Source: Nematopogon swammerdamellus
Taxonomy: Eukaryota > Arthropoda > Insecta > Lepidoptera > Adelidae
Length of the DNA stretch: 64,000 bases
Assembly (NCBI GenBank): GCA_946902875.1
Contig: OX336340.1
Coordinates: 10,121,566-10,185,565 of the forward strand
Direction: 5' to 3'
Positions 21,106-31,967 of the stretch are shown piece after piece. The number at the start of each line of letters is the position of its first letter. Within the stretch, counting starts at the first letter, position 1. The notes beneath the pieces are model-generated. The model was not told the origin of the DNA. It saw nothing but the letters and a program-made list of their open reading frames with translations, and searched no databases. Both the position numbers and the translations under genes were made by a program.

Positions 21106-22034
21106 TATTTCTTACGTGTGAGTGAAATCGTAGAGTAAATAAAAGAGGTTCGCTTTAAGCTACCAAATAACCGCAGCTGTGCATATTGGCAGTGGAGTGC
21201 GTATGGAGATGGATCCTTGAATTATTTACCACCTTTCATGCATCTAGACTCCAGCTAGAGTAAATCACAAACTAATTGTTGTTCTATGTATATGTTGTTA
21301 ATTTACTGCGAACGACTGGTCCTTCTTGCACCGCAAGTCCATCCTCGTATGTCGAAGCGGGCGCTGCTATAAAATTAGAACATTTTAAACGGAATTCCTT
21401 AAGCTAAGCGATGTAGTCGCGGGAGTACGCAGCGCGTTACATTACCGCGTACCTGCATGTAAATAAATATTAATAGTGAATAACCTACCCAGAAATTGTA
21501 TTGTAATTAATTAAACAATTTTCCTGGGTACCATTTGATCGGCATGCACTTCATTTGCAGGAGACAGAAATTCCTCGGACATAAGACAACAGCACGACAG
21601 TGGATAATTTGGCACTGGCCAGTAGAAACATGGTATTTTTTATGTTGTCTATGTTTGTCGCGCTCTTCTGTTTTTCCATGGCGAGTTATATTCTCTTTGA
21701 AGTTGCATTAAAATATTATATCGAGACAAGACAAAGCAAGCAGTTTTACTTATTTCCCACCGCATCGTCCTGTATTATCTAGACAGTGATTTACATATAT
21801 TTTAAATTAGAATTTTTTTTTCTAATTAAAATATATATAAAAGCGAGTACATGCTTAGAACTAACATATAAACATAAAATAGTGATTTACATATCTACCT
21901 ACATACATTAATTAACTACATAATTTTTATAGTTATTTTTAATTTAATGTTTGCGCACACTTCTTTCACATCGGCTAGTTGATGTCTCTTCTAGCTATTT
22001 ATATCTATACTATAACCGTATACGCTTATATAAA
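21106..22034. other. No gene recognised
   Basis: A 60-codon plus frame at 21600-21782 begins MDNLALASRNMVFFMLSMFV and could encode one hydrophobic segment. There is no supporting context, so it is treated as chance. Confidence 0.3.
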
Positions 22035-22335
22035 GCGGCGTCGTTGCGCGTGCGTCGCACGTGCGCTGAAAAACTGGAAAAGCGAAGCGAGCGCCGCGCC
22101 GCCTCCGCCGCCGCTGCGCGGCGGGAGCGTGCCCACGCGTCGTGACCGCTAGATGGCGGATAGCCGGCGACTTGTGACGCTTTCTAGGAAACTGGAGATA
22201 CGCCGCGCCCGCTCAGAGCTTTGCGCTTCGAGCTAACATTGGATAAAGAATAACGCGGGTCAGAGGTCGGAGGGAAGACGTGGCGCGCGCGAGGCGAGAG
22301 CGGCTGGCGAGACTACACTTGTGACGACTTGTCGA
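22035..22335. other. GC-rich islet
   Basis: CpG-rich, including gagcgccgcgccgcctccgc. No supported gene. Confidence 0.35.
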
Positions 22336-22344
22336 GTTTTCAAC

Positions 22345-22371
22345 ATTATCAAAGGGAAGCACTGACTGACA
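22345..22371 (+). mobile_element. SINE-A-like tail, left piece
   Basis: aaagggaagcactgactgac followed by atgg matches the start of the SINE-A tail. It continues at 23572 after the 1166-bp insertion. Confidence 0.6.
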
Positions 22372-22388
22372 TGGTACCTACTACACCA

Positions 22389-23554
22389 GGGTAGTCGCTG
22401 GGGAGCGATCGCAGTGGTAGACTTCGGTCTACCCAAGGTGTCGGGCCCGGCCACCAGTATCCATAGACCCGTATTAGCGACCTTTGTACGGGGTCGCAGA
22501 GGCGTTTAGTCGTCCAAGGTGTCGGAGTTGGGTACTAGGATCCGTGACGTTTCCCTATGCAGACCACACGGCGGCTACCCTTAAAACTAGCAGTTGGCTA
22601 CCCTATCCCGCAACTGGGCGGTGTAACGGGCGTCACTGTTAGAAATAATGTGTGGTAGAGAACTTGTTCTCGACGATTACTCATCAAACGTTGCTAGTCT
22701 AACATGAGTACTAAGTTGGGGGTTGCGGCCTCCTCTTAGCTCACGCTGCCGACTCCACTCAGGTCGGTGGGTCAAATGAGATACCACCCTAAACGCTGGG
22801 TTGAGTACTGCGGGGTTCCGTTAAAAGCCCCAGAATGCTTCGTGCTTCTGCACGGAACACTGGAGTTGGTCTCGCAGGGGTTGTGGTTTAGCGTTGATTC
22901 CCTGGTGCTTCCGTACTTGTGTAGTTAAAGCACCTAACACGGGAATAAGTAGCGAAAGCTGCGAGTGGTGAGCCACTTAGAGCTCCGTAACCAATGTGGA
23001 GAATTGGTAGACATGCGAATAATGTAGATCGGTATGTCGGTGCTACACACACTTATATGTGGATGTGGGATGGATTTCTCACGAGCTAATGACGCTGACG
23101 TAAGTCTGTCATTCGAGACCGGTGGATCCCCGGTACACATTAGGTGGTGGTCATATGCACTTCCACGCATATACATAGCTGGTGAAAACAAAAGCCTTTG
23201 GGCTAGTACAAAACGCTGAGGCCCTGGGCACAGGTTGCGGTTGGATAGGGTGCTGACCCCAGTGGCAGTGAAGGCTTCACCCCCGGCTCTCGACTTCGGT
23301 CGGGGGTTCCTTCGGGTGGACGGGTGGTGGCTCGGATCGGCTGGGGAAAGGTCGCAGCCTGTGTTTCCCATGGGATTATTTCGGAAGAACGGATGTTCGA
23401 TAGAGCAGCTATGGGGCCTCGATCTGGCATACATGATCACTGTACTCGCAAGAGTGCAGGTAGTAGACGTCTGGATTTTGTGGCCGAAAGGCTGGTATTT
23501 CTGGACGTCTATAAACAAAAACGTAAATCAAAACAAAATGATAGAAAAGAAGTT
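22389..23554 (+). mobile_element. 1166-bp non-coding retroposon with 17-bp target duplication
   Basis: An exact 17-bp direct repeat tggtacctactacacca bounds the element (22372-22388 and 23555-23571). It starts gggtagtcgctggggagcga and ends with the same ~64 bp found as a truncated insertion at 1591-1654. GC content is moderate, and local inverted segments such as gacttcggtc suggest RNA structure. No frame encodes a recognisable reverse transcriptase. The 194-codon minus frame and the 90-118-codon plus frames lack motifs. It is probably a non-autonomous element moved by a LINE whose 3' end it shares. Confidence 0.78.
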
Positions 23555-23571
23555 TGGTACCTACTACACCA

Positions 23572-23640
23572 AGGTGGTACGACATGGCTGACATGACGGC
23601 GCACGGGTGATGTAGCCAACCATGTCAGGATATATAAAAA
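23572..23640 (+). mobile_element. SINE-A-like tail, right piece
   Basis: ggtggtacgacatggctgac, then gggtgatgtagccaaccatg / tcagg, followed by an A-rich end. It joins 22345-22371 if the retroposon is removed. Confidence 0.55.
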
Positions 23641-23675
23641 AAATTACCTACGTACTGGCACGCTCATTTTATTAT

Positions 23676-23765
23676 ACAAGGTACCGTGTGGGGCCGGTAC
23701 TTTAAAAGAATAGCCCCACTGCATCTCTCCCCGTGTATGTCGTAAAAGGCGACTAAGGGATATGG
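23676..23765 (+). mobile_element. 'aaggcgactaaggga' module joined to SINE-A
   Basis: ggtaccgtgtggggccggta, then ccactgcatctctccccgtg / tatgtcgtaaaaggcgacta / aggga. The same module starts the retroposons at 38836 and 39210. Here it runs straight into the SINE-A central domain, giving an alternative head. Confidence 0.65.
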
Positions 23766-24016
23766 CTCCCTTCTTATATTACTAGGTGGTAGGGTTTAAC
23801 CCGCCCGGGTTGGTACCACCGCACTGAATGAAAGGTCGGTCGAAAGGGCTATGTAAATAGTTTGTGTTTTCCGTCCAGTTCAGTGTAGCCGGCACGACTG
23901 AAGGGAAGCACTGACGTGGCACCAAGTTCACCCGATGTTATGGGCTGACATCACGGATGTTGTAGGTGATGTAAGCCAACCGTGTCAGATTCCATAAAAA
24001 AAAAAAAAAAAAAAAG
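23766..24016 (+). mobile_element. SINE-A body and tail with alternative head
   Basis: Central domain (actaggtggtagggtttaac, then gggttggtaccaccgcactg), middle (gtaaatagtttgtgttttcc) and tail (gggctgacatcacggatgtt, then gtgtcagattccat) ending in A20. There is no 5S-like head. Confidence 0.8.
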
Positions 24017-24574
24017 GTGTCCAGCGACGGATTTCCGATTTTGAAAATTTATAAAAATAAAAACATATAGACCAAAACGATTTACCTTCCGAGATCTTTA
24101 TTACTACGAAAAGAAAACAAAAGCGCATTTTCTTTTTTAAATTTCTGAATGTCCACTCTCCTTTTGTACGCACTCATCCAATCTATTCCGCATATTTTCA
24201 AAAACACACTCACACAGTGCACTGGAAATTACGTTTATTTACAGCTCGGATACCGTCTTCCTGTGAGATTTCGGTAGGCTGATTTTTATAAAAGACTCTT
24301 TTGAGTTAGCCCCACCCCACAGATGTATTTAAAATAAACAATAATAATTAAATGAATATTGGTGACAATAATGAAAAGACTAAAAACCGACAAGATTGAT
24401 TGAAATTGTACATCGGCCTATAGGCACTTTTATTATACCTCACTTCCCTCACATTTAATACGCATAAATAAATTGTATACAATAATAAATAAACAGAGGG
24501 ACCCAGAAGAGAGTTTGTAGCCTTTCAAGAAGGAAATGTGCTCTATCTATAGCATAGCCGCTTCTTGTATATAT
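24017..24574. other. No gene seen
   Basis: AT-rich. Confidence 0.4.
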
Positions 24575-24955
24575 ATAAGGTGTTTCGTTAGTCATGTCAT
24601 TAATTCGGGAGGGTTACATACACACTCAAATAAACACTTTACGTAAGAAATGTTTATAGGAGATTTTTTTCTCCTAACAAAAAAATCAAATCAAATAAGT
24701 AGCTGTAAAAACCAATCATAGTGACCTTGTGACTTACTTACAACAAACAGCTGTTCTGCGTTTGAACATAGTACGGTCATTGACCCCGTACAATGCAAGT
24801 TACACACAGGTTAATGTTTAGGTAGCAAACATGTTTTGTAAAATTTCTCTAAAAGTAATACTATAAACATATAATTTTTTTTTTGGGTAACGTGTTTATT
24901 TGTGTGTGTATGTAACCCTCCCGAAGTTAATGACATGACTAAGGAAACACCTTAT
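24575..24955. mobile_element. 381-bp MITE with ~62-bp terminal inverted repeats
   Basis: The left end ataaggtgtttcgttagtca / tgtcattaattcgggagggt is mirrored by the right end (ttaatgacatgactaaggaa / acaccttat). The inner pair is acacactcaaataaacac against gtgtttatttgtgtgtgt. Flanks are TA-rich, so the target duplication cannot be fixed. No coding capacity. Confidence 0.85.
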
Positions 24956-25065
24956 ATGTATATAGCAGCGCGTGCTTGAACATACACTACCTACAGCTTA
25001 TATACACACCTGAATGCACATCGAATACCGAGTGACTAGAACCGAAGTTAGGTACCTACTTCATG
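24956..25065. other. Unassigned sequence
   Basis: Short linker with no feature. Confidence 0.4.
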
Positions 25066-25147
25066 TTTTTTTTATATGGAAACTGACACGTTTGGCTACA
25101 TCACCTACAACGTCCGTGATGTCAGCCCATAACACCGGGTGAGCTAG
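25066..25147 (-). mobile_element. SINE-A tail only
   Basis: tttttttatatggaaactga, then cacctacaacgtccgtgatg, ending ataacaccgggtgagctag. Strongly 5'-truncated. Confidence 0.75.
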
Positions 25148-25555
25148 AAGCGGTGATTTTAGTAGCTTACATGTAACCTCAATAGTTATTCACTATGAAA
25201 ATTGTAATGTTCTTATCGCAGTAAGATGGCGCATAAATTATGTGTGTTTATCTCATTAATTATAAAGGTGTTACTAGAAACTAAATATTAACAATCATAA
25301 AAGTTCATAAAAATACAAGATGTCCTTTCACAAAAATTAGCAGTCAATAAAGTCCAGATCGTCGACATATTCGTTCTTATGCGCGACCAATTTAACAGAC
25401 TTATTGTCTCCGAGCTCGCATTACAATACGAAACAGCGCCCGAAAAACGAAGAAGAAAACAAAACGAGTGGACATCCACGCCGGAGTCCCGGAGTCTGGC
25501 GATACAAAACAATGGTATTTAATCAGCCGATGATAAATGTTGTATTCATCCGCGT
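25148..25555. other. No gene seen
   Basis: AT-rich, then mixed. Open frames on both strands near 25400-25650 overlap and are not supported. Confidence 0.35.
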
Positions 25556-25870
25556 TTTTAAAGGCAACGCGTTCTACGGGGCGCGGCGGCGTATTGTCCT
25601 CCCGCTCGAGCGCTGCTCGCTGCGTCTGCGCAGCGCGCGAGCTCACCGCGCCGGGATATAAGCAGATAAGTCAGCAGGCTCACATTCTGCGAGTGGCCAC
25701 CTGACAAATTGGAATAAAACGAATATTTATTCGTAAGAAAACCGGGGACGGTACGGCGAAATAATGCCCGCTCTCAAATATAAATAAGCATCCGAAAGCG
25801 AGGGAAATGCAACAGCGACGACGCGGGGCGGCGGCGGCGGCGCGGGGGCGGCGTGTGCGTCGCACTAAGA
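25556..25870. other. GC-rich islets
   Basis: 25570-25660 and 25805-25865 (gacgcggggcggcggcggcg) lie around an AT-rich middle. No supported coding. Confidence 0.35.
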
Positions 25871-26269
25871 ATGAACTACTTTATCGTACGCACCATCGTA
25901 CTCATAATCGTTCGTTTGTAATGAATTTATTTTCGATAAGTTTTGTGAAACAACGTAAATACTCGTCGTGTGCCGAACACCTATGGTCCGTCGGCAAAGC
26001 CACCCCAGGCGGGTTTTCACCAAAATAAAATTATTATTAAAAAAAAAATCAGCTCGCTTTAACACATTTGCGTTAAAGACGAACTAGAGTCTATACCTAA
26101 CAGGTGAAATCATGAAAATACGTGGGAAGTATTATCTACTATGAAATCTCTAGCGAATGGCAAGTACTGGCAAATACAAACTGGACGTCGTCGTCGGCGG
26201 CGGCGGCCCTCATCAAGTTGCCATTTTTATTAATTTCTTTAAAACACTTAATACATTTTAGGTAGATAT
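25871..26269. other. No gene seen
   Basis: Mixed composition. A small cgtcgtcgtcggcggcggcgg run is at 26187-26207. Confidence 0.4.
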
Positions 26270-26634
26270 TTATTAACCAACTTAAAAAAAGGAGGTTATA
26301 AATTCAACACGTTATGTATGTAATATTAGAGAACTGCAATATATTCACATATGATAATCTAGTAGGGCTTCCAAACAAATACACAAAACTTTATAGGTGT
26401 ATGTATGTATGTTTGTATGTATGTATGTTTGTCCACGCATTTCTCCGAAACTATTAATCGGGTTGTGACCATTCTTTTATATTGGTTTACATTTACTTCA
26501 ACTTAGGGAACAGTGCAAGTTTAATCAAAATCGGTTCAGTAGTTTTCAAGATATGAACTGTTAAATTATATGGAGTGATTTCTGTGGTTCTTTTTTTATA
26601 TGATATTACTAAAAAGAGTGAAATAAAAAACTGT
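26270..26634 (+). mobile_element. Element D-like fragment
   Basis: taaccaacttaaaaaaagga, a (tatg)n/(tttg) run at 26398-26432, ttctccgaaactattaatcg and atcggttcagtagttttcaa. It is diverged and leads into the foldback. Confidence 0.5.
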
Positions 26635-26832
26635 TTTAAAAAATATTGAACCGACTTAAAAAAAAACGAACTAAAAATGATTAAATATTTGAGTTGAAGG
26701 CGGTACAAAAGCACAAAAAAGGTCTTCATCTATCAAGTTTCTGGTGTGCTTTTGTACCGCCTTCAACTCCATTATTTAATAATTTTTAGTTCTAAGTAGT
26801 TGTTTTTTTAAGTCGGTTCAATGTTTTTTTTT
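26635..26832. repeat. Foldback element, second family member
   Basis: The left arm from aaaaaatattgaaccgactt to gttgaaggcggtacaaaagcaca pairs with the right arm tgtgcttttgtaccgccttc onwards to aagtcggttcaatg. The loop is about 20 bp. Arm ends match the family at 14998 and 57274, but the loop differs. Confidence 0.85.
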
Positions 26833-27124
26833 ATTTACTTCTTTCTTCGGGACTTTAAGAGAAGATTAATCAGTATCGATAGAGCCAGCGACCTGCAGCC
26901 TGCAGCATCACTAAAGGGAGGCTTGCATAAAACATACACATGTTATTGTTTTGCAGTTTACTCTTATTGTTCTGCACGTAGTGTAGCGACGACAACAACG
27001 GAGCGAGCGGCGGCGCGGTCGCGGAGGCGACGACGCGTCCTGCAGCCTCCACGGAGCGTCCGCTCCGCCTCCTCCCTCGCGCAGGCTATTTCATAATTTA
27101 TTTATTACGTTATCCGTGACGCTA
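26833..27124. other. No gene; GC-rich islet 26990-27090
   Basis: The islet contains gcgagcggcggcgcggtcgc. No splice or coding support. Confidence 0.35.
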
Positions 27125-27402
27125 TCCATACTAATATTATAAATTCTAAAGTAACTCTGTCTGTCTGTCTGTTACATTTTCGAGCCTAAACCGCTGAACA
27201 GATTTCGATAAACTTTGGCAAGGAGTTAGGTTGCATATAGGAGGAAAGTAGGGAGGGATAGGAAGGAGGGGGGGAGGAGGAGCTATGGAAGGAGGGAGGG
27301 AGGAGGATGCGAGGGACAGAGAAAGAGAGAGAGAGAATATATTGCGTCGACTCAAATTAAGCATAACGTACAATGCTGCGAGTAAAGCCGCGGGCAAAAG
27401 AT
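27125..27402 (+). mobile_element. Lep1-like Helitron, non-autonomous
   Basis: It starts TCCATACTAATATTATAAAT preceded by A, followed by a tctgtctgtctgt tract and cctaaaccgctgaacagatt. It ends gccgcgggcaaaagata, where CTAG would be expected. A purine-rich ggaggaaagtagggagggat / aggaaggaggggggaggagg insert or expansion fills 27240-27340. The TC start, A/T target and GC-rich 3' end fit Helitrons. Confidence 0.7.
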
Positions 27403-27784
27403 ACAATATCTACTCTAAAAATGAGTATTTCGTTCGTCTTCTGTGCGTTCATAAACCGTTCACCCAATTATTATGAAAATTGGTGGGTGCACCCAATGAC
27501 GTTGGGTGCACCACGAAGGTTTCTGACAAAAAAAAATCGTCAAAATTTATTTAGGGATGATTTTCGTTACCCTTCCTATCATCTGTGTCTCCATTGTCAA
27601 TTGAGAACTGGCAGCAAAATACTGGCATTAAATTTGAATAAAAAATTAATCCGGATTGAAAAATAAGAAGGTCCGATGTAAATGTCAGTTGTAATTTTTT
27701 TAAACTTGGCCTCATTACTGCCAGCGTCGAGTACTGAAAGATTCACCAGATATTACTAGCTGATTCCATTTCTCTTCGTCTTTT
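27403..27784. other. No gene recognised
   Basis: A 97-codon plus frame crosses the Helitron end and continues into AT-rich DNA. Not supported. Confidence 0.35.
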
Positions 27785-28165
27785 TAGGTTTCCGTATCCC
27801 GTACGGAAGCCTATTACTAAGCCTCCGGCGTCTGTCCGTCCGTCCGTCCGTCCGTCCGTCTGTCCGAGGGCTGTATCTCTTGAACCTATTTAACCTACTA
27901 TGGCGGATATAACAGCAAAAAATAAGAAAATGTTAAAAATTAAGGGGAGCCCCCATACAAGAAACGTAAAATAAAATCGATTAGTGACACTATTGAATAA
28001 TAGATAGCGCCACAGGCTTTTATACATTGCAATGTGAGGTGCTGTCATTTCCCCACAGTAAATTGCGATCGATCTCATTGAGGCTTATCTCCGATTGAGC
28101 GGTTATTGATAGCGGATAGATACGGAAACCTCCGTGCGCGAGTAAAACTCGCACTTAACACATTT
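27785..28165 (+). mobile_element. Element C2 copy
   Basis: taggtttccgtatcccgtac, ggaagcctattactaagcct, a (gtcc)6 microsatellite at 27834-27862, aaaattaaggggagccccca, then gataccgaaac-type ending. It closes with ccgtgcgcgagtaaaactcg / cactt. Confidence 0.75.
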
Positions 28166-28219
28166 TTCTACTTCACACGTAGTGAAAACAAATAATTGTG
28201 CGTAAGTAAACAGATACAA

Positions 28220-28330
28220 TACGGCCGAAGGGAAGCAATGACGTGGCAGCAAGTTCATCCGGTGTTATGGGCTGACATCACGGATGTTGTAGGTGATGTA
28301 GCCAACCGTGTCAGTTTCCATAAAAAAAAG
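28220..28330 (+). mobile_element. SINE-A tail only
   Basis: ggccgaagggaagcaatgac through gggctgacatcacggatgtt to cgtgtcagtttccataaaaa. Confidence 0.8.
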
Positions 28331-28555
28331 TGTCATTGCTTGCTTTCAGTAGCATACAATATTTTTAAGAAAGATGATTTGAAATCTTATCGAAATTGTA
28401 TAGTTACTAATTTATTGACCCCATATGACCATATATATCCTCACTTATATGACACTGGCCAAAATGTCTTAAAAAGACGATTGCCAATAAAAATAAAAAA
28501 AGGGCCAGGCCAAAGGCTGAGCTGCATTCAAGTAAAGGATATTCTTCTCGATGAA
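28331..28555. other. Open but unrecognised stretch
   Basis: A plus frame fused to the SINE reads on to 28564. The 80 residues after the SINE match nothing I know. Confidence 0.25.
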
Positions 28556-28747
28556 TGTGAGTAAATAACTAATGGCGAGGCCGAAGGCTTCGTTCCGCTA
28601 AACAATATTATATTCTAACGAAAGCCAGGCCCGAGGGCGGAAGGTTTATCGTTTACGTGAACTCAGCTCGGCCTTCGGACTCGCCCTTAGTTACTTACTT
28701 TCTTGAAATACGAATTTCACGCGATCGAAGCCGCGGGAATCAGCTAG
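28556..28747 (+). mobile_element. Helitron-like end with inverted GC blocks
   Basis: ggcgaggccgaaggc (28573) and ctcggccttcggactcgccc (28667) are inverted relative to each other. The right end gaaatacgaatttcacgcga / tcgaagccgcgggaatcagctag is followed by T. It is the same family as the large palindrome at 48121-49570. Confidence 0.6.
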
Positions 28748-29138
28748 TAAGAGATATATTAGCGTTGCAAATACACGAAAGCACGCTGTTCACTTCAAAC
28801 GGCGGAGTTTTATATAAATCATACGTTTTATTGAAATAATATTGAAGGGAAAGGCGCGGGATCGGAATCTGCACGCGCTATGGTTTCCCGTCTTGAAATT
28901 ATCGCAGTGCGCTCATAAATCTGTGTGGTAAAGCAGCAGGAGACGCGCCGATGTACAGCGACAAGCGCTTGACACCGGCGCGGGAACACGGCCCGCTGCA
29001 GCGCTGGCGAGCTCGCCTCCTCCCTCACCTCACACTATGTTACATTGTTCCGGGTCCAGACGATCCTCATTTTTTTTATGACAACTAACATGGCTGACCT
29101 AATATTATTATACTTATACTATGCCTAACCTAACCTAA
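28748..29138. other. No gene; (CCTAA)3 at 29124-29138
   Basis: A GC-richer part lies at 28940-29030. The short cctaacctaacctaacc run sits directly beside a SINE end. Confidence 0.4.
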
Positions 29139-29478
29139 CCTACAACATCCGTGATGTCAGCCCATAACCTTGGTGAACTAGGTGTCATGTCAGAGATTTC
29201 CTTCGGTCGTGCCGGCTACACGGAACTGGACGGAAAACACCAACTATTTACATAGCCGTTTTTACCGCCTTTTCATTTAGTGCGGTGGTACCAACCCGGG
29301 CGGGTTAAACCCTACCACCTAGCAAGGTAAGAAGGGAAGGGACCTACAGTTTAACGTGGAATCCGAACTACAGTCAGCCTCCAATCGTCGAGCGGTCAGT
29401 CACCCATCCATCCAAGTACATCGCGCCCAGGTGTGCTTATGATCACGATTGACAGTCTACCGACCGCATAACAGGCTG
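29139..29478 (-). mobile_element. SINE-A, tail lacking A-run
   Basis: cctacaacatccgtgatgtc through gtgcggtggtaccaacccgg and ctaccacctagcaaggtaag to cgagcggtcagtcacccatc. The head is partly eroded, with the 5S-like box C still visible at about 29398-29420. Confidence 0.8.
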
Positions 29479-29899
29479 ATGGCGGGAAGACAAAGATTAT
29501 ATTCGACCATTCTTATCTTTGCAGAACATTTCCTCATCAAAATATTTGATTGTGGTGCCCTAGATAATTCAAGCTCATATTTAATTTAAAAAAATTAGGA
29601 TGGCACGATCCTGAATGTCCGATGCTGAAGTCACGTGATCCAGATCACTCCGTTGCGGTGGAGTCTTCTCAAAATCTATGTATCCAACAGTAGAATATCT
29701 TCAGCAGGTTCGTAGATCGAAAAGAAAATTGCGCCCGATATTACTGATATTACCGATACCTACACTAAAAATCTAACAGAATTGCCTTTTTTTTTTATAA
29801 AAATTCATACAGCATCAGCTCTCAAAAGTGGCACTAACGGTGTGTCCGCTTCGCCGATACAATCCGAGGAGTAAAAAGTGCTGTAGCTCCCGCTGAATC
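29479..29899. other. No gene seen
   Basis: AT-rich. Confidence 0.4.
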
Positions 29900-30330
29900 T
29901 TCTTCTCTTTTTGTGCGGCGGCACGGCGCGGCGGTGGCGGCGGCGGCGGGTCGCGTCGCACCCGCTCTGCACAGGATTAAGCTTAGATAAATATTGTAAA
30001 TGTGTATCGGGAGCAGATAGCGCAGCGATCCGAATACTCCCGGCTATACGCATAATGTGTTGGTGATAAATATTTATAACAGTGATTCGTGGTGTTGACG
30101 CGCAGTGGAGAGGCGGCGCGGCGTGTGCCGGGTGCGTCTCGGCTCAGCGTCCGGGACTCCATTCCGCCTTGGAAACTTTCGATGGAAACAAATTTGAGCG
30201 TAACTCGCTCTCGCACCAGTATATCTAAGGAAAACGCAGACGAGCGAAAATTAAAAACGATTCATTGTGCAATTACGCAGGGTCTAACTAAAGGATCGGT
30301 TTGAATTTTTAATGAAAATCAAAGGTAAGT
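29900..30330 (+). promoter_or_regulatory. GC-rich promoter/5'UTR-like zone with splice donor candidate
   Basis: Islets at 29910-29965 (ggcggcggcggcgggtcgcg) and 30095-30185 are followed by aatgaaaatcaaag and a consensus-like donor gtaagt at 30326. A non-coding first exon ending at 30325 would fit. This is inferred from composition and one splice motif only. Confidence 0.25.
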
Positions 30331-30629
30331 TTTGGCCTAGGCCTCATACTCATATAGCGATTTTTCAATATTCCATTAACGTTTTTTAAATAAATTAGTT
30401 CTAAAAGTAAGACGATCTAGACAGTTTCCGCCCCTTATATGTGCCAAATGATTTCGCGTCAGTAAATCACTAAAAGTACTTAAGTCAATATGAAAGTCAG
30501 AAGTGAACTAAAAATAACTAAAAGAACGGTTTATGCAAAATATGTTATGTCGTTAGGGGTAGTGAAGCTACCACATATGATATGTGATGTAAAAATATCC
30601 CCACAAAAAGGGGAAAATAAAGACAATAG
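30331..30629. other. No gene seen
   Basis: AT-rich. Confidence 0.4.
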
Positions 30630-30900
30630 GAACGCGGCCGCAGTCGCGATCGAATGTCGGCGAGGTATCATTGTCAAATCTCGGCTGTATAGAATGCCTT
30701 ATAGAGATTCCGACGTTGTGTTCTTGTGCAGTCAGTGTTGCAATAAATATATCGGCGATTGACAGGAAAAAAAGCGGCAGAAATATTAGTATGTTGGCGG
30801 GCGAGGAGGTCGGTGCGGTAGCGGCGGCGGCTGCGGCGGTGTCGGGAGCCGCGGCGGAGGTCTCGCCGGAGACGTTATGAATTTGGTGCCAGGGCGGATT
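30630..30900 (+). other. GC-rich islet with alanine-rich short frame
   Basis: A 29-codon frame starts at 30791 (MLAGEEVGAV followed by an alanine run) and stops at 30880. The stop overlaps the next ATG (atga). It could be an upstream ORF of an unseen transcript or chance from gcggcggcg repeats. Confidence 0.25.
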
Positions 30901-31194
30901 TTTTCTTCATAATATTTTTGGATTTCGACATACTTGAGAATGTTTGATAAGCGTCGCCGGAGATCCGACCGTGGTGGTCGATGCGATCTGGAATTGAAGA
31001 GGCACACTGTTGAGAGTGAATTGACAAATTTTGACATCCTGAGGTAGTAAGGCGCAATTATTGTTAAAATATCGATAGAGAGGCAGTCGTACTCTATGCA
31101 CTGCACATAGGAATGGTGTAGAGTTAGATATTACCATTTGGAAAGTTCTAAGTGTTAGTGTTGCCTACTTCAATATGAACGTTGTTCTCTTGTT
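30901..31194. other. No gene seen
   Basis: Three minus frames overlap here, a sign of low stop density rather than coding. Confidence 0.35.
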
Positions 31195-31620
31195 TTTGCG
31201 CGGCGGAGGCGCGTTGGCCGCGGTGGAGACGGCGGCGTCGCCTCGCACCCGCTCTGGTGAGGGTATTGTGGTTAGGGTGAGAGCATGCTGGAATGGTTGA
31301 ATGCTTACCTACTCAACCTAGGCAGCGTGACGGGGTGGTCTTGCAGTAGGTGCCGTGCCACCGGCCACCGCCGGCCGCGTCTGCCGCGTGGCTGCAGTTT
31401 TGCATGTGCGCACTGAACGCACCAGTTCATCCTGCCGCGTGTTGTCCGGCTATTTAGAGATATCGCCGGAGATAGAGCGAACGCACCGGTGCCTACGCAA
31501 CGTGCGTTCCTTAATAACCATCGCGCGCATACTAATTACGTGCAAAAATGCAGTTTCGAAACACGACACGCACAACCTCATCACCATTACTGCAATAATT
31601 TCACGGAACCGGTGCAAGGC
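31195..31620. other. GC-rich islet
   Basis: gcgcggcggaggcgcgttgg onward to about 31500, then mixed. The 111-codon plus frame at 31355 has no motif. Confidence 0.3.
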
Positions 31621-31967
31621 TCTATTGTTTAAGAATCAACCAGTCTTCCCACACCCTACTACTATATATATAATATTATTTATATTATAGTAGAATAGGA
31701 CTGTAGAAATAATAATATGTGGCTATTACCAAACCAAACTAATCCATTGGCGTACCCAAACTAATCGATGGCGATAAATGCAATATTTTAATTTGAAGCT
31801 TGGAAGTTAGGTTCCGTGAGGTTCAATTCGTCAACTGAATACCAGGATTGCGGCCGCTACTGGAAACCAGTGTAGCCTTTTTTCGTATCCCTGACAAAGA
31901 GTCAGACAGGCAATGCACTGAGATTGAATTCGTCAGATTCTAATATTATTGATTTTTATTTATTCTT
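31621..31967. other. No gene seen
   Basis: AT-rich. Confidence 0.4.

Noticed and set aside
22934..23518. Longest open frame in the window (194 codons, minus)
   Set aside because: It lies inside the 1166-bp retroposon on the strand opposite to the element, has no recognisable motif, and competing frames on the plus strand are also open. Probably chance in stop-poor sequence.
29124..29140. Telomeric repeat (CCTAA)n
   Set aside because: Only three units beside a SINE end. Similar two- or three-unit runs occur at 36692 and 38500. Too short to mean an interstitial telomere.
31355..31690. 111-codon plus frame
   Set aside because: Begins in a GC islet and ends in AT-rich DNA; no motif and no splice support.
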